Assembly (NCBI RefSeq): GCF_000186865.1
Contig: NW_008705567.1
Coordinates: 807,476-871,475, forward strand
Direction of reading: 5' to 3'
Source: Aureococcus anophagefferens
Taxonomy: Eukaryota > Sar > Pelagophyceae > Pelagomonadales > Pelagomonadaceae
DNA: 64,000 nucleotides
The position numbers were made by a program, and so were the translations under genes. Positions 42,801-52,700 of this stretch are shown here, one piece after another (position 1 is the first letter of the stretch; every line of letters begins with the position of its first letter). The notes beneath the pieces were generated by a model. The model was given only the letters and a program-made list of their open reading frames with translations. It was not told where the DNA came from and ran no database searches.

Positions 42801-44355
42801 CTTCATCACGACGGAGCCGCACCCGAAGTTCCCCATCGGGTTGCTCCAGCTCGCGATCAAGGTCACGAACGAGCCGCCGTCGGGCCTGCGGGCGGGCCTC
42901 ATGCGGTCCTACACGGTCATCATCGACCAGGACCGCATGGAGCGCATCGAGACGGCCCAGTGGCGGTCTTTAGTCTACGCGCTCTGCTTCCTCCACTCCA
43001 TCGTGCAGGAGCGGCGCAAGTACGGGTCCATGGGCTGGTGCATCCCCTACGAGTTCAACGACGGCGACCTCAACGCGTGCCTCACCTTCCTCGAGCGCCA
43101 CCTCTTCCACGGCCAGCTGTCCTGGCCCACGCTCCAGTACATGGTCTCCGAGGTCCAGTACGGCGGCAAGATCACGGACGATCTGGACCGGCGGCTCTTC
43201 AAGACCTACGGCGAGACGTGGCTGACGCTGGCGACGACGAAGCCCGGCTTCAAGTTCAACCCGGAGCAGACGCTCCAGAAGCTGCCCGACGACTTCGTCT
43301 ACTCCGTGCCCGCGGGCGACACGTTCGACGACTTCGCGGCGTTCACGCGGACGTTCCCCGAGGTCGACAGCCCCGAGGTCTTCGGGCTCCATCCCAACGC
43401 GGACCTCACCTTCCGGAACAAGGAGGTGCAAAATTTATTGAACACGATCCTGGAGACGCAGCCCAAGTCGGGCAACGTCGGCGGCGGCCGGACGCGCGAG
43501 GACGTCGTCTACGAGAAGTGCGAGGAGACGCTGTCGCAGATGCCGGCGGACTACGTCGAGGAGGACTCCATGCGGTCCCTGGACCTGAGCCAGCCCCTCG
43601 ACGTGTTCCTGGCCCAGGAGGTGCAGCGGTTCCAGCTGGTGCTCGACGACGTCCGCGCGGAGCTCGGGACGATGCTCGGCGCGATCCGCGGCGAGGTCGT
43701 CATCACGAAGCAGATCATCGACGCCATCAACAGCGTCTACGACGCGCGCGTGCCCCACTTCTGGACCTACAACCCCGCGGGCGACGAGATCTCGTGGCTC
43801 GCGCCGACGATCGGGTTGTGGGTCTCGGGCCTCGCCGCGCGCGACAAGCAGCTCCGGGACTGGCTCGGCGCCAAGGGGCGGCCGAAGACCTACTGGTTCC
43901 CGGGCTGGTTCAACCCGGCGGGGTTCCTCACGGCCGTGCAGCAGGAGGTGACGCGCGCGCACGCCGCGGACAAGTGGGCGCTCGACGGCGTCGCGCTCAA
44001 CTCCGAGGTCACCGAGTACGACCGCGTGGAGCAGGTGCGCAACCCGCCGCCCGAGGGCGTCTACATCTCGGGGCTCTTCCTCGACGGCGCGACCTGGGAC
44101 AAGTCCGTGAACTCGCTCGCGGAGTCCGCGCCCAAGGTCCTCTTCTGCGACATGCCCATCCTCTTCGTGACGGCCGTGACGAAGAGCCAGCGCAAGGGCG
44201 CGGACCTCGGGCCCTTCGGGGGCTTCGTCTGCCCGGTCTACAAGTACGTCAAGCGCACGGACAAGTACATCATCTTCTCCGTGACCCTCGCGTGCCAGCA
44301 GAAGCCCGAGCACTGGATCCTCCGCGGCGTCGCGCTCCTCTGCTTCACGAACTAG
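27886..44355 (+). CDS. DNAH5/8-like: Axonemal dynein heavy chain, DNAH5/DNAH8 (outer-arm gamma) type
   Basis: Complete gene: exons 27886-30261, 30462-31426, 31618-32073, 32262-32538, 32701-32868, 33247-34689, 34890-36420, 36632-37007, 37210-37852, 38058-38702, 38902-41906, 42106-42597 and 42798-44355; 4644 aa, frame kept at every junction. The tail starts at residue 1 (ARHRYIVSRINEAFKLDDEE), followed by a linker region, then six AAA modules with P-loops GPAGTGKTE (AAA1, about 1870), GPPGSGKST (AAA2, about 2155), GGSGTAKTS (AAA3, about 2490) and GVGGSGKQS (AAA4, about 2915). A coiled-coil stalk lies at about 3160-3470, and the C-terminus is GVYISGLFLDGATWDK...PEHWILRGVALLC. Phrases such as SFDEFNRI-type [20 protein letters not shown] and the N-terminal region match DNAH5/DNAH8. 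It drives outer-arm flagellar beating. Ten of twelve introns are introners; 32539-32700 and 32869-33246 are not, and both appear to use GC donors. Confidence 0.93.
30262..30461 (+). mobile_element. Introner family A, GT-AG, dynein intron 1
   Basis: 200 nt, perfect duplication GTGCACCT. Termini CGGGGCGGAAAAG and CTTTTCCCGCGCAG. Phase 0. Confidence 0.93.
31427..31617 (+). mobile_element. Introner family A, diverged copy, dynein intron 2
   Basis: The body retains TCGTTTCGGCCGATGCTTGGACGAGCGATCG but is GC-enriched, and the downstream terminus is shortened to CACCCTTCAG. No clean 8-bp duplication: the downstream exon begins GTACATCC and the best upstream match is GTACAATT 20 bases before the element. 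The donor chosen keeps frame (EAMYIRVTTN). Confidence 0.75.
32074..32261 (+). mobile_element. Introner family B, 5'-truncated, dynein intron 3
   Basis: The upstream terminal repeat and about 25 bases are missing. Instead an 18-bp direct repeat GTACGTCGCCGGCGAGGA flanks the insertion. The downstream end GATTTGCACACAG is intact. Frame is kept (MEMYVAGEELF). Confidence 0.88.
34690..34889 (+). mobile_element. Introner family A, GT-AG, dynein intron 6
   Basis: 200 nt, perfect duplication GTCACGAA. Termini CGGGGCGGCAAAAG and CTGTTGCCGCCCAG. It lies just after the AAA1 P-loop (VVVTNCTDQQ). Confidence 0.93.
36421..36631 (+). mobile_element. Introner family B, GC-AG, dynein intron 7
   Basis: 211 nt, perfect duplication GCGCGAAG. 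Termini CTGTGCCGAATTC and GAATTCGGCACAG are perfect inverted repeats. Frame EDRAKWDAW. Confidence 0.93.
37008..37209 (-). mobile_element. Introner family A, reversed body, dynein intron 8
   Basis: 202 nt, duplication GTTCCGGC/GTTCCAGC (7 of 8). The body is inverted relative to the gene, yet the intron still starts in the duplication and ends CCCGCCCAG. Frame GMFQQAIE. Confidence 0.92.
37853..38057 (-). mobile_element. Introner family B, reversed body, GC-AG, dynein intron 9
   Basis: 205 nt, duplication GCGGACGC/GCGGACAA (6 of 8). Body inverted relative to gene. Ends GATTTCCACACAG. Frame SLADKDLF. Confidence 0.88.
38703..38901 (+). mobile_element. Introner family A, GT-AG, dynein intron 10
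   Basis: 199 nt, perfect duplication GTCTGCGG. Termini CAGGGCAGGAAAAG and CTTTTCCTGCCCAG. Frame MYKVCGQQ. Confidence 0.93.
41907..42105 (-). mobile_element. Introner family A, reversed body, dynein intron 11
   Basis: 199 nt, perfect duplication GTACGAGA. Body inverted relative to gene; termini CGGGGCAGGAAAAG and CTTTTCCTGCCCAG. Frame PMYETRFT. Confidence 0.93.
42598..42797 (+). mobile_element. Introner family A, GC-AG, dynein intron 12
   Basis: 200 nt, perfect duplication GCTCTTCA. Termini CAGGGCAGGACAAG and CTTGTCCTGCCCAG. Frame DFRLFITTE. One of three family-A copies with a GC donor. Confidence 0.93.
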
Positions 44356-44732
44356 GGGGGGTCCGTAAGTCGCCGCAGCTGTGGGTCCGTCGCATCCGGG
44401 GGGGTGGGGGGCTCGCGCGCCGCCGAAGCGCCGCGTCGCGCTTGATGGCGTGCGCGACGACGTTCCCTCGGACGACGACGCTCACCTTCTCGACCCGCTC
44501 GCCCACGTGCGTGAGCTCGACCTATAGATCTCACCCAACATGACACGAATGCCCTTACTTCCACCGCGGCGGCGGCCGCCCTGGGGGGAGCGGCGGCGGC
44601 GGACCGCCTGGATCCTCCGCGGGGCGCCCGGGGAAGCGTGATCTCGGGGCCGTCCTGGCTTTCGACGAACTCGTCGCCGGGCGCGCTCCCAGGGCTCGAT
44701 CGCGCCTTCTTGGTTCGAGGGAGCTAGCTCCC
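44356..44732. other. Intergenic region between convergent genes
   Basis: 377 bases between the dynein stop and the stop of the minus-strand tandem-exon gene. It presumably holds both 3' untranslated regions. I see no gene or recognisable repeat in it. Confidence 0.4.
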
Positions 44733-45980
44733 TCAGGCCTCGACCTGGACCTCCGCGTCGGGTTGCGGCATCGACGTCTCCTCCGCGGCGCGGCCGCGGA
44801 GCTTGCGGACGACGACGGCGAGGCCGAGGACGAGGACGGCCGCGCCGACGCAGAGGCCGACGATGAGCGGCGTGGAGGATTTGTAGGTGGCGTTGCCTTT
44901 GCCGTCCGTTATCGACTCTTGCGTTGTCTCGTCGGGAAGGTAGAAGGTGTCCTCGCCGGCGCCGCCCTACGAAGAACATGTCGAGAACGCGGCGATGGTT
45001 TTTGGAATGGACGCGGGAGACGCTGACGAAGAGGCGGTTGTAGGTGCCTTCGATGACGGTGAGCTTGTCGTTGTTCGCCTCTCCCTACGCGTGCGCGAAG
45101 CGTCGACGCGAGCGTCGGGCCGAGCGCGCGGACGAGGCGACGACGGGTGGGGATCCCGGACGGACGCGGGAGACGCTGACGTAGAGTTGGTTGGCGTCGC
45201 CCTTGACGACGGTGAGCGCGTCTTCGCCGTCGCCGCCCTACGCGCGCGCGAAGCGTCGACGCCAGCGTCGGGCCGTGCGCGCACGGACGAGGCGACGAAG
45301 GATGGGGATCCCGGACGGACGCGGGAGACGCTGACGTAGAGGTAGTTGTATACGCCCTCGACGACGGTGAGCGCGTCCTTGCCCTCGCCTCCCTACGCGT
45401 GCGCGAAGCGTCGACGCGAGCGTCGGGCCGCGCGCGCGCGGACGAGGCGGCGACGGATGGGGATCCCGGATGGACGCGGGAGACGCTGACGTGGAGGTGG
45501 TTGCCGTCGCCCTTGACGACGATCGCGTCGTCGCCGCCTCCTCCCTACGCGCCGCGCTGAGGCGAAGAAGAGCCACGGACGTTTCAGACGCGGGGAGGTC
45601 GCCTCGATTTTGTTGGAAATGCCCTTGAGGAGCACGCAGTCGTCCTCGTCGGTGAGAGTGTTCAAATATTTTGATTCGGTGACGCACGCACCCGTGATGC
45701 CCTCGCAGCACTTGCCGCAGGACCCGCCGTCCGCGAGGCAGTCGGCGCGCTCGGCTGCGGTCTTCTTGAGCGTCTTGGTCGCCGCGGCGCCGTCGCACGT
45801 GTGGCCGCTCGGGCAGGCCGTGCACTCGTTGTTGAGGACGTAGGTGTTCGTCGCGCACTTGTAAGGCCAGAAGGCCACGCACACGTTGTCCTTGACGAAC
45901 CTGGGCGCGGCGCACGCCGTGGCGCAATCGGTGCACGCGGAGCAGGCGTTGGTGTCCCAGCCACAGCGCTCATTCCACGG
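44733..45980 (-). CDS. Type I membrane protein with tandemly duplicated 24-aa exons (5' end lost in gap)
   Basis: The visible 5' exon (45980-45603) encodes a Cys-rich extracellular region (CGWDTNACSACTDCATACAA, NECTACPSGHTC, CGKCCEGITGAC). Then come exons 45544-45476, 45392-45321, 45237-45166 and 45084-45013, each encoding a 23-24 aa unit of pattern GGxGxDALTVVKGDxNxLYV followed by SVSR, all phase 0. The last exon, 44966-44733, encodes GGAGEDTFYLPDETT, a transmembrane helix STPLIVGLCVGAAVLVLGLA preceding VVVRKLRG, and a short acidic tail ending PDAEVQVEA. Introns are 58, 83, 83, 81 and 46 nt. The topology indicates a cell-surface protein with the repeats next to the membrane. The signal peptide should lie in or beyond the 50-N gap. 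Function unknown. Confidence 0.75.
45085..45544 (-). repeat. Tandem exon-plus-intron repeat, about 155 bp unit
   Basis: Three near-identical tandem units, each a 69-72 nt exon followed by an 81-83 nt intron beginning GTCC[AG]TCCGGGATCCCCA and ending GCGCGTAG, plus a fourth exon (45013-45084) with a shorter, diverged intron. Both exon and intron sequences are conserved between units, so the whole exon-intron block was duplicated in tandem. Confidence 0.9.
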
Positions 45981-46030
45981 NNNNNNNNNNNNNNNNNNNN
46001 NNNNNNNNNNNNNNNNNNNNNNNNNNNNNN
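45981..46030. other. Assembly gap (50 N)
   Basis: Undetermined bases that remove the 5' end of the minus-strand membrane-protein gene. Open frame through the gap cannot be trusted. Confidence 0.99.
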
Positions 46031-46221
46031 GCGTCAGGGGGCTTTTGTGCACGATTTTTCGACCTCAACGGCGTCTTCGGGCGCCCTCGATGCGCTCAAC
46101 GCCTTCGGCGCCACCCCCCGAGGCGCGCGTCGGGCGATGGACTCTAAGGGGGGCGGGCAACGCGATCCAACCCCTAAAACGGCGCGAGAGCGCGCGCAAA
46201 GCCCGCGCCGGCGCGCGCGAG

Positions 46222-47077
46222 GAGTCAACTTCCCAATAAGCGAGGCGGACCGGTCGTTAATCGGGAAAAGTACAATTACGGTCGCTACGACGCCGGGGAC
46301 GCCTGGTCTTACCCCGGGGACGCAGGGCCGAAGCCAGAGGCGTCGATGGACGCCATTCGCGCCGTCGGCCCCGGCCCCGGCCGGTCGGCCGGCTGGCCGG
46401 CCGACCGTCGTCGTCGTCGTCGTCGTCGTCGCGCGCGCGCGTGGAGATTATAGCGGAGAGCAAGTCCATGGCTTCCTCGAACGTGCTCTAGACCACCTCC
46501 ATGAAGCTGCGCAGCGCCCAGGCACCGGTTTTGCTCTGGAGCGCCTCCTTGCCGCGCGAAGCGCGAGAAGAAAAATTCGGCGGGATCCAGCGCGCGTAGC
46601 GGTCCAGAACCGGCGCAGCTGTACGTGCCGCTCGCGCGCTGCGTGCAAGAGATCGCGCCCTCGCCGGAGAACGAGCCCGCTCCGCGCAGCCGCCGCCGCC
46701 GCCGCAGAGGCCACTGCCACAAAGTCGCCGCACCCGCCCCGCGCGCAGCGCGGGAGAAAATTTCGACTTCGTCGCTGGCCAGAGCGTAGAAACGACCCTC
46801 GCGAACAGGTGTGAGGTCAGGCACGCAGCCCAGCAAGTCCACCGCGCGCAGCGCGCTGAGATGGTAGCGCCATGCTCTCACTCGGCTGTGGTATTTTTCG
46901 TCCGCACCTTCGCCGGGGTTTGAGAGAGGTACCCCGATCGATTTCGCCGGGGGGCGCCGCCCGAAGCCCAAAACGAAGAGGGTACCTTCCCAAAGCGTCT
47001 AGGAACCCTCCGCGGACGTAGGATTCGCCCGGGGACGTCTTTACGTGCTAGCGGACGCCTTATTGGGAAGTTGACTC
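46222..47077. mobile_element. 856-bp element with 19-bp terminal inverted repeats and CGAG duplication
   Basis: GAGTCAACTTCCCAATAAG at 46222-46240 is repeated in inverted form at 47059-47077, and both ends are flanked by CGAG (46218-46221 and 47078-47081), consistent with a 4-bp target duplication. The interior is low in coding potential, contains a GTC microsatellite (about 46400-46430) and a GGCCGGC palindrome, and shows no transposase. A non-autonomous DNA transposon (MITE-like) is inferred. It occupies most of the gene-free stretch 46031-47359, in which I otherwise see nothing. Confidence 0.6.
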
Positions 47078-47359
47078 CGAGACGGTGATGCCTGAGCAGT
47101 TCTGAGAGCTGTCAAGCTGGTGCCTGATCGACTTGGCCCGGGGTCGGCGAACTCTCGCCCGACAATTTGACCGGGGTACGAGACGCCCCAAACGCGCCCG
47201 CCCGGCCTGGACAAGTGTTTTGTGGGACTCGAACTCGATTCCCACGTCATGGACCACGCGGACCACGAGGGCTACGCCAGCGGCTCGGACGCGACCGTCG
47301 TCCCCGCGCTCCTGCGCCGAGGACCAGATCTTCTCGTGACTCAGCGTCTTACGAAACCC

Positions 47360-48712
47360 CTAGCAGCGCCGGGGCGCCTTCTGGTCGTGGCAAAAGTCGC
47401 GCGCGTCCGCGTTGACGGCGCAGACGCGGAAGTGCTGGCGGAGGAAGTTGCCCTCGCCCGCGATGAGCGCGAAGGAGTCGCCCGGCGCCTCGTCGCTCGG
47501 GCTCGACGCCGGGTCGGCGATCTGGAAGAGCTCGACGGCGCGGTCGCGGCCGTTCTTCCAGTGGCTCCGGTGCTTCGCGCACGGCGCGCGATCGAAGCAG
47601 CAGCTCGCCTTCGTGACGTCGACGACGCGGTGCAGGGCCTTGGCGTCGTTGAGCGCGAACTCCGCGAGGGCCATGGCGCCGGGCGCGTGGCGGAAGCCCC
47701 GGCGGGCCTTGGCCTTGCCGGGCTTCTTCGGCGCGTCGCCGGACTCCGCGTTGAGACTGTCCGCGCCCGGGTGGCCCGTCCAGTCGAGGGGCTCGGGCCC
47801 CATGTCGCGGCGCCGCGGCGCGGGCATGACGCGGTGCGGGAGCACGTGGTTGGGCACGGCGCCGTTGCCCGCGATGTGGAGCAGCTGGTTCACGTCGCGG
47901 ACGTGGAGGATCTGGTCGCTCTCCGTGTAGAACACGAACTTGAAGCCGGCCCACCGCGGGTCGTGCTGGAGGGCCTGCTGCGCCGTGTAGAGCGTGGCGA
48001 AGCCCAGGCGCGACGGCTTCGTGATGTCGAAGCGCTTGAGGACGTCGTAGAAGCCGAGGCCGTTCGCCGCGTCCGTCACGTACGCGTGGTCCGGTTCCGT
48101 CGCGACGCAGACCGTGTACTTGGGGAAGGTCGGCTTCAGGGACTCGAGCGTGAGCTTGAGGTAGGCGCGGCGGCTCTCGAGGGCGCTGTGGCCGCTGTCG
48201 CCGCCGGCCGTCGCGTAGTAGGGCATGATGACGACGACGTCGTCGCGCGCGCGGCCCGACGGGTTCACGGCCGCGCTGTCGTGGTAGGTCCACTCCCTGA
48301 GCCGCCGCAGCGTCCGCGCCCTTAAGCTGTCGGCGTCGGCCTTGAAGCGCCGCTCGTACCAGGAGAGGTGCTCGATGAAGAAGTCGAACATGTCGACGGT
48401 CTTCAGGAGCCGGTTCTTGCGGAACATGGCGTTGGACGCGCCCTCCATGTTCGCCGCGCCCTCGAAGAGGCGCTTCTCCGCGACCTCGGACTTGAGGAAG
48501 ACGGCCCGCGTGCAGAGGAAGGCCGCGCTGTAGGCCTCGCCCGTGTCCGGGCACTCGTAGGTGCCGGCGAAGCGCGACTCGTCGCCGGCCTCCTCGCTGG
48601 CGTTGAGGTGGTGCGTGCGGTCGCGCACCCACGACGCGACGTCCGCGCCGTGCCGCTCCCGCTTCTTCCCGTCCACGGCCGCGAGGGCGACGACGAGCCA
48701 TCGCAGGACCAT
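47360..48712 (-). CDS. Secretory-pathway glycosyltransferase-like protein
   Basis: Single exon, 450 aa. Begins MVLRWLVVALAAVDGKK, a signal peptide or signal anchor. The central part reads DDVVVIMPYYATAGGDSGHS, LKLTLESLKPTFPKYTVCVA, and KFVFYTESDQILHVRD, which looks like a nucleotide-sugar transferase fold: a beta-strand PYY start, a regulatory region, then an E-S-D acidic motif where many GT-A enzymes have DxD. A C-terminal Cys-rich part (KASCCFDRAPCAKHRSHW) follows. N-glycosylation sequons (NAS) occur near the N-terminus. The location would be ER/Golgi lumen. The family is not identified exactly; the glycosyltransferase call is by motif impression only. It shares its MVLRWL start with the gene at 59191. 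Confidence 0.5.
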   Translation of the reverse strand: MVLRWLVVALAAVDGKKRERHGADVASWVRDRTHHLNASEEAGDESRFAGTYECPDTGEAYSAAFLCTRAVFLKSEVAEKRLFEGAANMEGASNAMFRKNRLLKTVDMFDFFIEHLSWYERRFKADADSLRARTLRRLREWTYHDSAAVNPSGRARDDVVVIMPYYATAGGDSGHSALESRRAYLKLTLESLKPTFPKYTVCVATEPDHAYVTDAANGLGFYDVLKRFDITKPSRLGFATLYTAQQALQHDPRWAGFKFVFYTESDQILHVRDVNQLLHIAGNGAVPNHVLPHRVMPAPRRRDMGPEPLDWTGHPGADSLNAESGDAPKKPGKAKARRGFRHAPGAMALAEFALNDAKALHRVVDVTKASCCFDRAPCAKHRSHWKNGRDRAVELFQIADPASSPSDEAPGDSFALIAGEGNFLRQHFRVCAVNADARDFCHDQKAPRRC

Positions 48713-49760
48713 GATTATTACTTGTAGTGGCAGCGTACAATATAGAAATAGTACTTGGCAGCGTACTGCACGAAACACCCCCGGCGACCTGTGTTTTGGT
48801 GCAAATGTGTTACGCAGTTCGGCCGTAACTCGGGCTGCGTCGCGCGCGCGGACGAGCCCTTTTGCCAGGCCCTGGACACCCTCTCGGGGCGGCCCTCCGC
48901 CGCAAGAACGGCGGAAATCGACTCGGGTGGCGCGTTGATGTCGTCGCTCAAAGACGCGATTCGGGGCCGATTTTTGCTCGGGACGACTTTTTGACCCTCT
49001 AGGGCTGCCCGCCGCGCGCCGCGGCGGCGCCAAACTCTGCCCGGGGTACCGCGACGGCCTCGGGAAGCTCTCAAGCGGGGCAAACGACGTCGATCGCGCC
49101 GAGAACGGCTGGGGGGGACTCGGGATTGCCCGAACCCCCGAAACGCGTCCACTCGAGTTCGCATCGATGACGGCGGTTCCATCGATCCCTGGCGGCTGCG
49201 GAGGCCGTCACCATCCACACCAAGACCTGCGAAGCTCTGGCTGCGACTCGGAGTCCCATCCAGATCCCGCGCCACGTTGGCGTGCTCGGGCCGTTTTCGG
49301 CCCCGAGCCGCCATTTTTTCGTCGACGAGAAAACGCTGCGATTGTGCCATTTTTTTGTCTGGACCACCGAGTATGGTCATGGGGAGACGCGCGCGGGCCT
49401 TGAAAGCGCGAAAAACGACTCAAAAGTTGTCGCGTAAGGGCCAGTCCGGGGCTTGAAATCCGCCTCGAAAACCCTTAAATACCTCCCGAAACGCGCCGAA
49501 ATGATCGAGCCCACACTAGCTGCGCTGCGTCAACCTGGGTCTGACCTAGGGCTCCCGCCCGGTGGTCTTGGTTTGCCGCCACACGCCCAGGACGTCGCGT
49601 AAGACGGCGCGCCCCATGCCCAAAACGCAGGTCGCCCTCGGCGTTTTGTGCAGGAAGTAGCGACTCCTCCAGCGGGGCGACGATGCCGTAAACGTGCACC
49701 TAGATTGCACCGCGCGCGCCGTAGGTACCCCCGGAACGTGCTGAGCACAACACGCGCGCG
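48713..49760. other. About 1 kb gene-free region
   Basis: Between the start of the glycosyltransferase-like gene and the stop of the LRR gene, both on the minus strand. The part next to 48713 has a short repeat GGCAGCGTAC (twice, 48728-48765) and low GC, and probably holds the promoter of the former gene. The rest has no frame with protein-like composition and no recognised repeat. Confidence 0.4.
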
Positions 49761-52700
49761 TTAGGTCTTCGAGCCGCCCGTCGTCGTCGACCCGCCGCCC
49801 CGGTCCTTCTTCGCCTGGGCCCGCTTCTTCTCGACGGTCGACGTGCCGTCGGAGACGACCGTGTCGCCGTCGTGCTCGGAGATGCCGTACTTCTTGCAGA
49901 GGCGCGCGGCCTGCTTGGCGAAGACCGTGAGCTCCGCGTCCGTGTAGTTGACGCCCGGCTGGAAGCCCGTGCGCGCCATGACCTCCTGCTCCGTCTCGGG
50001 CCGGTCGTCCGTGTTCGTGCCAAAGAGGTTCGACAGCGCGCCCTTGGCGGCCTTGATGGCCTTCTCCGCCGCCGTCTCCTTGTGCTCCTTGTACTTCTTC
50101 GGGTTGAACTTGATCTTGCGCCGCATGCGCGCGCGCTCGAGCGCGCCCTCGCGCGCGTCCTCCAAACGCCGCGCCTTCTCCTCGTCGCCGCGGAGCCGCA
50201 GCGCCTCCGGGTCGCGGATCGTCGCCTGCTCGAGCTTGAGCAGGGCCAGGGCGTCGCGCGTCGCGGGCAGCGGCGCCTCGTCCTCGTCCCAGACGAGGAG
50301 CTCGGGCTCGTCGCTGTCCTCCGACTCGGACTCGACCTCCTCGGCCTCGTCGCCGTCGGCCGTGCCCGCCTCGCCGGCGACGACGACGGCGGCGCCGTCC
50401 TCGCCGGGCGACGGCGGCGGCTCGTCGCCCGTCAGCAGCGACGGCTGCTCCAGGTCCCCGGAGCCGTCCTCGTCGCCCGCGTGGTCGCTGCTCAGGTCCG
50501 TGAACGCCTCCGACGCGGACTCGGAGCTCAGGTCCACGTCGACGTCGCCGCCGTGCTGGGCGAGCGCCTGCTCCGTGAGCACCTCCTCCCAGCCGTGGGG
50601 GTCGTCCACGGGCAGGTCATGCGGGAACCGGGCCTGCATGCCCGGCGGCAGCAAATTCTCGAACGTCGGCTCGTCCCACACGATCCCGTCCGTCTCCGTG
50701 TGGCGCCAGAAGGGCAGGTCGCTCCACTCGTCGTGGCACTTCTCGAACTTGTCCAGGTTCCAGTGGGCGAGCTCGATGGCCGCGACGCAGTCCGCGGCCC
50801 ACTGGAGCTCGTCCTTGCGGCTCGCCCACCTGGGCAGGACAAGAGTGCGAAATTCCCAACTTCAAAGGCTCCTCTCTCGGCCATTTTCCACTCGTTTCGG
50901 CTGATCTTTGGACGAGCGATCATCTCTCGGAACGGTCTCGAAGCGTGGATGCTTTTCCCAGAACGTGCGCGCGCGAAACACTCACGTTGAAGCGACGTTG
51001 AATCACCCTTGTCCTGCCCTGTCGCCCACTTGTCGCGCGCGCGCCGCCGGACCTCGCGCCGCGTGTACTTCTTCCAGCCCTTGAAGACGTCGTGGACGCC
51101 GAGGCCGGCCCAGGCGGCGCTGATCTTGCGCATCTTCTCGTGCTCCTCGCGGATGACCTTCTCGGCCTTGGCCATCTCCTTGGACGTGTAGCGCTTCACC
51201 AAATCGACGGCGAGCTCCTCCGCGAGCTCCTTCTGCTCGCTGTCGAAGGTGTTCTGGAGGAAGCGGCCGACGAAGCCCGCGGGCTTGAAGCCCCGGCCGT
51301 AGACCTCCTGCTCCGCCTTGTTGCAGGCGATCTTGTGGTCCCGCTCCAGGATCGCGAGCTCGCCGTCCTCGGGCAAATTCTGCAGCGACCGCAGGAGCTC
51401 CTCGATCTCGCGCTGGGCGATCTCCTTGGCGTAGCCCACGGCGGCCTCCTCGCGGGGCTCGAGCTCCTCCCGCAGCTTGACGTAGAGCTTCTTCTCGCGG
51501 TCCGCGCGCCGCTTGTTGATTTTGACCTGCTTGACGTCGTGGTCGCGCTGGAGGTCCGCGACGCGCTTGTCGAGCTTGAGCTTCGAGCTCTTCTCCCAGC
51601 GGTCCTTGCGCCGCTGGTCCATCTCCTTCCGCGCCTGCTTGATGGCCCGGAAGTGGAAGCGCTCCTGGCCCTCCTCGCTGTCGCAGTACTGCTTCGCGGC
51701 GACGCGCGCGGACCTGCGCGGATTCCAAACCTTCAACCCGACTTCAATGTGCGCGTAATCGAACGATTTGGACCGGACTCTTTCGCTGTGCTTCGAGAAC
51801 TCGACGAGAGCGATCGATTCGTCCAAAAATCAGCCGAATCGACTTCGATGTGACCGAGCTAGAGAATTCTCAAGTTTGGTCAGGACCACCCAAACCGATG
51901 GTCGGAATCCACGCTGGCGCGGACTCGAGCGTCTGCTCGATGGCCTGGTCCTCGCGCTTGCGCTGGTCGTGGTAGAGCTTCTCGCGCTGGAGCACGACGT
52001 GCATCTTGAAGATGTCGGCCTGGCGCTCGCACATCCAGCCCTGCTGCGGCGGCACGCAGACCTTGCGCCTGCCGCGCTTGTCGACGCACGCGCACCGCCG
52101 GAAGTAGCACTTCTGGTTCCGGATGTAGACGCGGCCCTCGGCGTCGCGGTAGTTCTCCAACACCTTCTCGATCTCCTCGCGCTGGAAGGGCAGGGACGTG
52201 CAGCGGCCCTTCTTCGCCCGCTTCTCGTCCCAGACGTCCTGGAGCGCGGGGATCGCGTCCTTCCAGAACGCGTCCATGACGATCTGGTACCAGTGGTCGT
52301 CGGAGCGGAAGACGTTGGGCTCGAAGTAGGCCGGGGACGTGACCTTGGGCGTCGTCTCGACGATCTGCTCCATGACGTCCTGGATCGTCGTCACGATGCG
52401 GTGCCGCCGGATGAACAGCGCGTGCTTCTGGCGCCGCTTGAACCAGTCGCGCACGGGGCCCGCGCCCATGATCAGCTTCGCCTGCGTCGGGTACATCATG
52501 CCCGTGTTGCCCTCCATGTGGAGCTCCACGAGGCTCGTGAGCATGTAGAAGTTCCAGGGCAGCGCCGCGATGGGCTTGTTGTGGTCGAGCCAGAGCGCGC
52601 GGAGCTTGGGCATGGTCGAGATCGACTCGGGGATCTCGCCGATCTGGTTCGCGCAGAGCTTGATGGACATCAAGGACTTGGAGCTGCCGATGTTCATCGG

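Noticed and set aside
45001..45560. Regular repeats of about 155 bp considered as CRISPR or satellite
   Set aside because: Each unit contains a phase-0 exon with conserved protein and proper splice ends; the genome is eukaryotic.
46309..46971. Minus-strand frame inside the 856-bp inverted-repeat element as a transposase
   Set aside because: No DDE-like motif or helix-turn-helix; composition is Arg-rich low complexity.
48713..49760. Open frames in the gene-free kilobase (for example 48718-49380 minus)
   Set aside because: No ATG context, domain or codon bias supports a gene; treated as intergenic.
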